Part shown: piece by piece, positions 8,018 through 15,446 of the stretch | Layout: every line of letters starts with the position of its first letter | Numbering within the stretch: the first letter of the stretch is position 1 | DNA from: a bacterium | GTDB taxonomy: Bacteria > Planctomycetota > Planctomycetia > Kolteriales > Kolteriaceae | Reading direction: 5' to 3' | Assembly (NCBI GenBank): GCA_019748235.1 | Contig: JAIEPU010000006.1 | Span: 1 to 46,269, forward strand | Length of the DNA: 46,269 nucleotides | The notes under the pieces: model-generated | What the model was told of the DNA's origin: nothing | Seen by the model: only the letters and a program-made list of their open reading frames with translations | The model's database searches: none | Made by a program: the position numbers and the translations under genes

Positions 8018-9499
8018 CTATCGGCGATAGGAGCGACTCTTATTCTTTTCATCCGCAATATTCGCGGCCGGCATCGCGGAGAGATCCTTCTTCAGCGAAG
8101 CGTACAGCTCTGGACCAAAGCCCTTTTGATTCAATCGCAAAACACCCGCATGATCGATGTAGACCACGTGCGGCATTCCAGTGATTCCATAGGCCCCGTC
8201 TGATCCCGCACCGGTGCATACTTCGTAGTCGCCGGGCACCTGAGCACGAAGATCCTTTTCCTCTTGCTCGTCAATCTTGGTGCAGACGGCAAGCAGTTTC
8301 ACCGATGAGTTTTCACCAGACATCTTCGCCTTCACGGCCGTCCGAAGAGCGTCCAGAGAAAGCTCACTCGCGGGGTCGATGAAAACCATAACGGTCGGTT
8401 CACCCTTAATCGTATTCTTCGAAATCTTCTGGCCCGTTTTCGTCGAGCGAACGACGAAATGAGGAGCTCGATCTCCCACGACGGCGTCACGCCGACCGAT
8501 CAACGACGGGGCCGGTTCGTCATCAGCTTCCGCCACGAACTTCTCCGCAGCGTCTGCCGTGCGTAACATGCGGTCCAGCGCCGATCGATACATGGTCGTG
8601 TGCATCGTTCGAAGGTTTGGCTCATTTTCTCGCCGGAATGACTTGAGAAGCTTGGTTCGGCTTACTTCATCTTGGGTCGCGAGCGCCTTTTCCAAACTTT
8701 TCTGAGCGGCGTACGCGTTCATGAAATCAGTCGACTGATTCTGAAACACAGTGCCGTGATACTTCACATTGCTGACTTGCTCATAAGTGACCTGGCGAGA
8801 GTAAGCGATCTCAGGGGAGGCGGGATCACGCGTCTCAACGGTTCGATCGACCTTGAAAATGGAATGGCTTTTGTCGTCGTACCATACCATCTCGTCAATT
8901 TTCCAAGCCGGCAGTGAGATCTCGGCATTCGCCCAATTCTGAGATTCCTGTTCGACGTGAAGCTGAACACACTTCACTTGCGTGACGGTATCAGGCCCAA
9001 TGACGGTGAACCGGATCGGTGGCTGGCCTCCTCGTCGAACAACCCAATGATCGTTGATCTTGAGCGGTTTTGGAGCCGGCTCGATGAAGAAACCAAGCTC
9101 GGAGACCATTTTCTCGCTTGTCGGCGGCGCCAATTCCGCCTTGTCCTCGAACCAGCGAACATTTCCTTTGTCGTCAACCTGCAGCAGATCTAGGCGGAGC
9201 GCGAGAGCATCGGTCAGGGAGTTCAGTTTCGTTGCGACGGTCGTGTCACTATCGAGATGAGCTGTCGAACAGGCAACTTTTGCAGTTTGAGACGCTGACT
9301 TTTCAAGGGTCAGTACACGGACCAGAATCCGTCGATCTGACTCAGACGATACCCCCTGCCCCTTGTAGGTATCACGAATCTTTCCTTCGAAAACAAGCTC
9401 CTGGCCGATCTGAAATTCAGGCCGAACAGTCCAGGCGCTCCCGCCAGGAGACGCAGACAAGCTGGCGGTCACAATTAACGTAACAACAATTCCGGTCAT
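8018..9499 (-). CDS. secreted protein with redox-dead thioredoxin-like domain
   Basis: This 493-residue exported protein begins with a short hydrophobic signal-like segment (about 1-20, ending near SASPGGSA). Residues about 25-270 form an uncharacterised, beta-rich region with repeated Lys/Val strands. Residues about 345-480 look like a TlpA/AhpC-type thioredoxin fold: VGDRAPHFVV, then PTVMVFIDPASELSL where a CxxC would sit, then a GITGMPHVVYID segment with the cis-proline and a final beta strand. The CxxC is missing, so thiol redox activity is unlikely; a binding or scaffold role is more plausible. It is convergent with the MnmE-like gene, with no bases between the two stops. Moderately sure of the fold, unsure of the role. 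Confidence 0.82.
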   Translation of the reverse strand: MTGIVVTLIVTASLSASPGGSAWTVRPEFQIGQELVFEGKIRDTYKGQGVSSESDRRILVRVLTLEKSASQTAKVACSTAHLDSDTTVATKLNSLTDALALRLDLLQVDDKGNVRWFEDKAELAPPTSEKMVSELGFFIEPAPKPLKINDHWVVRRGGQPPIRFTVIGPDTVTQVKCVQLHVEQESQNWANAEISLPAWKIDEMVWYDDKSHSIFKVDRTVETRDPASPEIAYSRQVTYEQVSNVKYHGTVFQNQSTDFMNAYAAQKSLEKALATQDEVSRTKLLKSFRRENEPNLRTMHTTMYRSALDRMLRTADAAEKFVAEADDEPAPSLIGRRDAVVGDRAPHFVVRSTKTGQKISKNTIKGEPTVMVFIDPASELSLDALRTAVKAKMSGENSSVKLLAVCTKIDEQEEKDLRAQVPGDYEVCTGAGSDGAYGITGMPHVVYIDHAGVLRLNQKGFGPELYASLKKDLSAMPAANIADEKNKSRSYRR

Positions 9500-9758
9500 G
9501 ACTTACACCCATCCATGGACAGAGCATTCCCGAAGGATCCTCCCCCTTATATCACCCCTGTCGGATCACGCAACCCGCGATCCTAGGAACCCGCGATTGC
9601 TTCCAACCCTGTAAACCACCGCAAAATGTACCCGCAGGGAACATCGATAGCCTCTGAGCAAAACACGTTTATAATGCTGGACGGAGAGACCGAGAAATTC
9701 GACGCCGCCGACAGTACAACGGCCTCTCTTTCCCCTTCGTCAACTCTTGAGAGTTCAA
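9500..9758. other. divergent intergenic region
   Basis: This 259-base gap separates the start of the minus-strand thioredoxin-like gene from the plus-strand SGNH gene, so it should hold both promoters. No consensus -35/-10 pair or clear operator stood out by eye. Confidence 0.4.
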
Positions 9759-11480
9759 ATGATTGTGCCCGCAACACGCCGAGTTCGCGCGGACCAGTTC
9801 CTCGGATGGCTAATCGCTTTTTTCGTGACTACTCACGCGGTTGTCTATCTTGTCAGCGATTTGCCCATTTCTGCCATCATCATTGCCATCTTACTATCCT
9901 TCGCAACATGGATCGCACTGCCGATTTGCTGGAATCGAATGAACATCATTATATTAGGATTCTTTTTCCTACTGCTCATAACAACCGCAAGTTTCGCCTG
10001 GATCCCGATTATCAAGACCGGGGACATCCTCTTCCCAGCTATAATTCTTCCAGTGCTTATCGCAGAATACTTAATTCTAATATTGACATCCATCGCCCTA
10101 ATAGCCAGACAGTCGGCGGCGGTAAGCATTGTCACTTCGACGATACTTGCAGTCGCCATTCTTTCGACCCTACTGGCATTTATGCCATCCCAGCCTCCTC
10201 TTCATTATCTTTTTGGCGGACCAATACCTGAACCGCAAATAGGCTACCGTCTAACACCTTACTCACAAGCAATTCAATTTTATCAGTCCAACCCCAGAAA
10301 TTATTTCCTCCAAAATCCTGCAAATCAGGCCAATCCATGGGGATCCTGGATATTTACTTCGAATACTTGCGATCCCGCGAAAACCGTCATCAGCTTTGGC
10401 ACAAACGGACCACAAAGCGTCGAACTCTCCATCGAAGATCCAAGCACCGATCGCCCCTGGACGAGCCAATGGTGCAACTACGACCTCCAGATGTCGCCGA
10501 ACCATCGATATAAGTTGGTCTTCACTGCATTCTCCGCGACGCCTTGTACGCTTACCGTGGAATTCTGCGAGTCCAATCCGCACAAAACGATCAGAACGAG
10601 TCCTGTCGAACTTCAACGCACTCCAAAGACGTTTGCGATCGATTTCGATACTCCACAACGCACCACGAGTCACGGGATATCATTCTATCTTGGAGGACTT
10701 CAATCGCCGATCGTATTCACTTCACTCTCTATACTCGAAGACGACAGGCCATGCCCACCAAACTCACACCTCACACCGTACTACGTCCAGTACACATGCA
10801 ATAGCCTTGGATTCCGGGACCACGAATACATAAACCCGAAGCCGTCTGATACCTACAGGATCGTATGCCTTGGCGACTCATTCACTTGGGGACAAGGTGT
10901 CCACCAGAATGACGTTTACGCGAAGAAATTAGAGCTTCTTCTAAACGAGGAACGAAAAGACATCTCACGATTTGAAGTCATCAACTGTGGACGTTGTGGA
11001 TACTCCACCAGCGAAGAGCGTTATTGCCTGCTTCAACAAGCGATGGAGTACAGTCCTGACTTAGTAATTCTTCAAATGTGCGATAACGACAATGAACAAC
11101 ACATTGAGGGAGAAGGTCGAACAGTTAGTTACGACACAAAGCGAAGTTTTAAGCAGTGCGCAGACGAACTTGAATTGCTTCAAAAGTTTTGCGATGATCA
11201 CAGAATAACGCTGGTCGCGATGCTCTTTCGATATGGAGCAATGAACAGAACATGGAAACAACTATTGTCTGAAGTAAAATCACGACAGTCGCTAATGAGG
11301 CTCAATATAATTGACACAGGCATCGACATAACCAATCGACCGTCACGTCAGTGGCTCGGGATCGATCTATGGGTTGACTATAGCGACGGACACCCAAATG
11401 AAATAGCCCATCAACTGGCCGCAAAATCCGTTAATTCTTTTCTATCTCGTATGATGCTAATCCCATCTTCTCCAAGATAA
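9759..11480 (+). CDS. membrane protein with beta-sandwich and SGNH hydrolase domains
   Basis: This protein of about 573 residues has three parts. Five hydrophobic segments fill about residues 14-145. A middle region at about 165-345, rich in aromatic, Thr and Ser strands (for example YKLVFTAFSATPCTLTVEF), resembles a carbohydrate-binding jelly-roll. The C-terminal SGNH/GDSL domain carries CLGDSFTWGQG (nucleophile Ser), NCGRCGYST (Gly block), MCDNDNEQ (Asn block) and DGHPNEIAH (catalytic Asp/His). SGNH enzymes deacylate or acylate sugars and lipids. The ATG at 9759 has GAGAG just upstream; a TTG at 9747 is in the same frame. It faces a second SGNH gene convergently, 49 bases away. The base composition looks AT-richer than the housekeeping flank. 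The beta-sandwich call is pattern-based. Confidence 0.85.
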   Translation: MIVPATRRVRADQFLGWLIAFFVTTHAVVYLVSDLPISAIIIAILLSFATWIALPICWNRMNIIILGFFFLLLITTASFAWIPIIKTGDILFPAIILPVLIAEYLILILTSIALIARQSAAVSIVTSTILAVAILSTLLAFMPSQPPLHYLFGGPIPEPQIGYRLTPYSQAIQFYQSNPRNYFLQNPANQANPWGSWIFTSNTCDPAKTVISFGTNGPQSVELSIEDPSTDRPWTSQWCNYDLQMSPNHRYKLVFTAFSATPCTLTVEFCESNPHKTIRTSPVELQRTPKTFAIDFDTPQRTTSHGISFYLGGLQSPIVFTSLSILEDDRPCPPNSHLTPYYVQYTCNSLGFRDHEYINPKPSDTYRIVCLGDSFTWGQGVHQNDVYAKKLELLLNEERKDISRFEVINCGRCGYSTSEERYCLLQQAMEYSPDLVILQMCDNDNEQHIEGEGRTVSYDTKRSFKQCADELELLQKFCDDHRITLVAMLFRYGAMNRTWKQLLSEVKSRQSLMRLNIIDTGIDITNRPSRQWLGIDLWVDYSDGHPNEIAHQLAAKSVNSFLSRMMLIPSSPR

Positions 11481-11529
11481 ATCCTCCGACGACATATTTC
11501 ACTATTCCATCAACCGTAGAACTAACCCG

Positions 11530-12567
11530 TCATTTATCTGCACCCGAATCAGAGGCTTTATCCATACTGCTGCTCTGAGCCATTATTCCCTTCCAAACCA
11601 GCTCCGCTATTTCCCTATGTCCAGACGCCGATGGATGATCGTCGAACGATGCCATTACCATCTTAGGATCACGCGAATCAATCCAAGCATTAACGTGCTT
11701 AATCCCCCGTCGGGAACAGAATCCCATCATTGACTCCGCATCGTACCGAAGCCCTGCTACAATGAACTCGGCGCCGTCCTCTTTCACTTCTTCAGCAAAT
11801 TTCTCTATCACCTTCTCGGTGATCGCGAACGTTTCGGTGTGAGAGTAAGCAAGCAATGCTCCGTCGACCAGATTAATAAGAGCAGAATAACTCGCCCCAG
11901 GAATCGAGTTATATCTCATATCCGTCCATTGAATGAGAAGATCACCACCGGAGCCCAAACGCGCAAATGGTATTCGATCAAAATGTGAATTAGTGACCAG
12001 GGATAATATTTTTCTACGGGATTGCAAGAGAGCATCACGCTCACTGTGTTCCCCGATATGACCCATAATTACGAGCGCTGGCGGCCTTCGCTCTCTTCGA
12101 GCCACTTGATACTGCAACAACATTTGAACTGTACTGTATCCATCAGTACCGAAATTAGTGACACTCGCATCATTAAGTAATTCTTGCAGGTGGAACGGAT
12201 ATGTCTCGTCATCGTTGACTCCATAACCGTGCGTGAATGAACATCCGAAAATCCATACATCTCTTTTCGTTCCTTCCGTGGTCGGCATAACCCGAAGAGC
12301 ATCGCTTCCATGATGCTGCACCCATTGATATTTTCCATATGCGATCAACTTCTGTTCGCCAGGAACATGGGTGAATCCGAGCGTGGGATGAGGCTGAAAG
12401 AAATGCCCCGGAGGTTCAATGGAGACAAAATGAGAAAGACTGGCTTTACTATAACTAGGGAATCCAAGAGCCCTGAGAATGACCTCCGCGATCAGGAATG
12501 GCAACAAGAGGGCTAAAGCAATTAAGGGTATCTTGCCGCCTCCCAAAAGACCTTTCAATACGCGCAC
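11530..12567 (-). CDS. membrane-anchored SGNH/GDSL hydrolase
   Basis: This 345-residue protein has an N-terminal hydrophobic anchor or signal (about residues 13-33, IPLIALALLLPFLIAEVIL) followed by an SGNH domain. The catalytic blocks are visible: FGCSFTHGYGVNDDE (Ser), NFGTDGYST (Gly), MGHIGEHSERD (Asn block position, less canonical) and DDHPSASGH (Asp/His). Related proteins work on surface polysaccharide acylation or lipid esters outside the membrane. The start is a GTG at 12567 with a purine-rich GAGGGCGGG upstream. It follows the YfhO-type gene on the same strand after 27 bases, so the two are probably one operon. Confidence 0.87.
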   Translation of the reverse strand: MRVLKGLLGGGKIPLIALALLLPFLIAEVILRALGFPSYSKASLSHFVSIEPPGHFFQPHPTLGFTHVPGEQKLIAYGKYQWVQHHGSDALRVMPTTEGTKRDVWIFGCSFTHGYGVNDDETYPFHLQELLNDASVTNFGTDGYSTVQMLLQYQVARRERRPPALVIMGHIGEHSERDALLQSRRKILSLVTNSHFDRIPFARLGSGGDLLIQWTDMRYNSIPGASYSALINLVDGALLAYSHTETFAITEKVIEKFAEEVKEDGAEFIVAGLRYDAESMMGFCSRRGIKHVNAWIDSRDPKMVMASFDDHPSASGHREIAELVWKGIMAQSSSMDKASDSGADK

Positions 12568-12594
12568 GCCCGCCCTCGCTCTCTAACAAATGAC

Positions 12595-14922
12595 TCACTC
12601 TGAAGAGATATGCCGTTCTTGAACCCAAAAGACAAGCGTTGCAATCACACCCGCCAACGAAATGAGCGTCGCATACAACAAATACTTATTGTGATACCGA
12701 ATCTCGACTTTATGACGCCCCTCGGGCACAAGAACGCCACAAAACGCGTGATTTGTCTTAAATATCTCTGTCTTCTGCCCATCAATCGTTGCCACCAAGT
12801 GATCGTCGAATCGGTCACTGAGCACACAGAGCCCTTTCTGATCGGTCTCCACTTCAACAGACAACCATTTGGGCGTGATTTGTTTGACTTGAACCTCATT
12901 GCTTGCCGTATGGCTACTAGGAATGAGTAGTGATTGAGATTTTTCGACGATAGCGAGATTAAAGGGAGAGAAATGATCAGAGTCGAGGAATGCCAATCGT
13001 TCTTCATGGTTAGGAATGAATTTCGTCTCATAAACCATCCAGGCACGATGCCCTCTCGGCTCCAGACGGTAAATCCAGATAGGATTACTTCGCAATTCCA
13101 CGATATTTGGCTCCGCCATTCTTTGGCTAGCCTTTATGTCAACCTCGTGCCCATTCGGCGATGTCGATTCCAAGCATTCGCTGCAGTCTGACGACCAGCC
13201 AGCTGCCCCTGCAGAGCCTTGCAACTGTCCAACAATGCTCTCAAAACTACCTCTTTGTGTGGCACCGTTTGTAATCCATTCCGGCTCCGATGGTGCCGAC
13301 GGTAATAGGCCAGCGATTTGGGAATCAGTTCCAAGAGAATCAATGACTAAAGAATCAACCAGGGATCGGTGGCTTACAATATCGGATACATCTCGCTGAT
13401 TGATTCTAATAATGACCTGGCGCTTACCATCTTGGTGCAATGCCAATTCCTGCGTGCTCGCGATGTGCGTTATCCCCGCAGCCCAGAACAAATTTAAATT
13501 CATCGATCCTATCATTAATTCGTCAAACTCACCGATATCTCTCGGCGTAAGTGTCTCGTCTTGATTGAATATACCAGATACGGCAACATGCGGAATCAAG
13601 TTACAGTTTGGCGGACACAGAATCGCATAATCTTCAAACACCTTTTTATAATACAGATAGTCTCTAGAACCAATCATGCTCGGAGCCAACTTCTCGATTC
13701 GATGAGAAAACGATCGCAATCTTGTCGTGTCATTATTAATAATCTCCGGCGGCATGCATTCTGATATCGATTGATAGAAATTCTTCGAGCATCGTAAGTC
13801 TGGTTCAACCGCAACCGTATACGACACCAGAGCTACCGTTATCATAATGGCATATGAATATATGTCTTTACTGTTCGACGATGATGTTAGCCACGAAAGT
13901 CCATCGCTTAACACCATTCCAACAATAACAACGAGTGAAAACACAGCTAGGAATATGTAAAGGGCTGGAATCTGAAAGTTTCCAACGACGGGGAGGCGAT
14001 GGAGCACCCATTGTCCCGGCCCATCGGATGAAAAGGACACCGAAACGATTGCCATCGTTGCAATGGCAATAACGACGGACTTTTCCCGTCGCCAAATGAG
14101 CGGTCCGGCCGCTAATACTCCTGACAGAACGCTGAGCGATAGAAACACCATTAGCGGAAGACGTTCGCGAAGTTCAGCCCCCTCACTGTAACGATGGGAA
14201 GTAACAAAGTAATCATAGAGTGGAAGAATCTGTACGAAAGCGATCATCACCGGGATTACGAAGAGAGAAAGAATCATACGAATTGTTTTCGAGATGTCCA
14301 GATCACGCCATGTGGCAGCAATCCAGATTATTTGAGCAACAAACGTAAGGAATGCACCTTGCGGATGACCGGCCAAGAGGACGAACGTATTGACTACCAT
14401 TACGCCCCAAAGGCGCCTTGCCTGATCAGACGTCTTATCTAAAAGCAGTAGCGATAGCGGAAGCCATATCAAACTTGATAATACAGGTGGCGAGGCTGAC
14501 GTGCCGAGAAAGTCGGCGAAATACATCCAAGCAATTGAGCAGATGAGCGAGATGTCCTGCCTAACATTGACTCGACGGAGAAATAAGTAGATAAAGTACA
14601 TCGCCAATAGTAAATGAGCTGCATGAAAGAAGTCGTTTGTTTTTGGATCCGGATAGATAACATACATTAAGAACCCAGGATAAAGAACCGCCGTTACGGA
14701 TTCTGCGAATAAAGGCCAGCCGTTCAAAACCAAGGGAGTCCATTCAGGCAAGCTTCCTGAGCGAATTTGTTCGGCAGCATATACTCGATTCGGCACTTCG
14801 ATATAGCCAGCACAGGAATACGCTAAATATAGATCCGGCCTGAGCAAGTACCCAGAGTTCCAAGCCCAACTCAGCACCATAATAGTGTGTACTATTAATG
14901 TCTTAAATAGAGACCGATCCAC
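12595..14922 (-). CDS. YfhO-type polytopic membrane protein (GT-C-like)
   Basis: This 775-residue protein has about ten or more hydrophobic segments in its first 370 residues, then a soluble region of about 360 residues and a final membrane helix (LYATLISLAGVIATLVFWV). The C-terminal soluble part ends in a beta-domain with LSDRFDDHLVATIDGQ and GRHKVEIRYH, the pattern seen at the end of YfhO/GT-C membrane proteins. In Gram-positive bacteria YfhO family members add sugars to teichoic acids from lipid-linked donors; here the acceptor is unknown. The start is a GTG at 14922 with GAGG upstream. It is the first gene of an operon with the SGNH hydrolase. A paralogue lies at 26032-28122 on the same strand. 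Confidence 0.83.
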   Translation of the reverse strand: MDRSLFKTLIVHTIMVLSWAWNSGYLLRPDLYLAYSCAGYIEVPNRVYAAEQIRSGSLPEWTPLVLNGWPLFAESVTAVLYPGFLMYVIYPDPKTNDFFHAAHLLLAMYFIYLFLRRVNVRQDISLICSIAWMYFADFLGTSASPPVLSSLIWLPLSLLLLDKTSDQARRLWGVMVVNTFVLLAGHPQGAFLTFVAQIIWIAATWRDLDISKTIRMILSLFVIPVMIAFVQILPLYDYFVTSHRYSEGAELRERLPLMVFLSLSVLSGVLAAGPLIWRREKSVVIAIATMAIVSVSFSSDGPGQWVLHRLPVVGNFQIPALYIFLAVFSLVVIVGMVLSDGLSWLTSSSNSKDIYSYAIMITVALVSYTVAVEPDLRCSKNFYQSISECMPPEIINNDTTRLRSFSHRIEKLAPSMIGSRDYLYYKKVFEDYAILCPPNCNLIPHVAVSGIFNQDETLTPRDIGEFDELMIGSMNLNLFWAAGITHIASTQELALHQDGKRQVIIRINQRDVSDIVSHRSLVDSLVIDSLGTDSQIAGLLPSAPSEPEWITNGATQRGSFESIVGQLQGSAGAAGWSSDCSECLESTSPNGHEVDIKASQRMAEPNIVELRSNPIWIYRLEPRGHRAWMVYETKFIPNHEERLAFLDSDHFSPFNLAIVEKSQSLLIPSSHTASNEVQVKQITPKWLSVEVETDQKGLCVLSDRFDDHLVATIDGQKTEIFKTNHAFCGVLVPEGRHKVEIRYHNKYLLYATLISLAGVIATLVFWVQERHISSE

Positions 14923-15446
14923 AAATGCACCTCGAACGACGTACCAAAAGTCGTCAACTTGCCAGTCGCAGGATCTTTGATCATTTTGACCGAATGCGAT
15001 TGTACTGATACTGCTTATTATACCCCCAACTCGGACATGTATAAGCGTTTTCTACGATGATCTAGTTGTTAAGCACCGCAAGCCGTTGGCAGAAACCGAT
15101 TGTTCGCGGTATTGATTACCGCTATGAGTCTCGCAATCAAAGTGCTATTTTCGGTGTGAGAACCTAGTTCCCTAGCGGCGAACTCCTTCTTGAGGATCCC
15201 CACAAATCCTGAAAGGATGCGATCCCGTCGAAGCCGATAGTTCTTGGGAACTGACGATACTCCCGAGGCGATTTAAACATTAGTGGCAGGAGAAGATTCC
15301 CGGTTTATTACCGCGTTGTCTCAGTTTAATGCGTTCCGTTGTATCAGTTCGAACACAGCATAAGAATCGATCGCATATACATAAAATAACAGAACAGGAG
15401 CACAGATTGCTCCTGTTCTGTAAAATCGCCGTGAATGGCTCTAAAA
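14923..15446. other. intergenic region upstream of the YfhO/SGNH operon
   Basis: These 524 bases lie between the end of the RTX gene and the start of the YfhO-type gene, both on the minus strand. No supportable open frame was found. The right end contains the perfect stem-loop at 15389-15421, listed separately. The rest should contain the promoter of the YfhO/SGNH operon, but no clear -35/-10 pair with normal spacing was seen. Confidence 0.5.
15376..15421 (-). terminator. rho-independent terminator of the RTX/PKD gene
   Basis: There is a perfect 14-base-pair inverted repeat, with arms ACAGAACAGGAGCA at 15389-15402 and its complement at 15408-15421 around a five-base loop. On the minus strand the stem is followed by the T-rich TATTTTATGTAT. 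It sits 25 bases beyond the stop codon of the RTX gene, the expected place for its terminator. In the plus direction it is followed by AAAATCG, so it works best for the minus strand. Confidence 0.85.

Noticed and set aside
14986..15021. TTGACC and TATTAT as a possible promoter
   Set aside because: The spacing is about 24 bases, too long for a sigma-70 promoter, and it points away from the gene it should serve.
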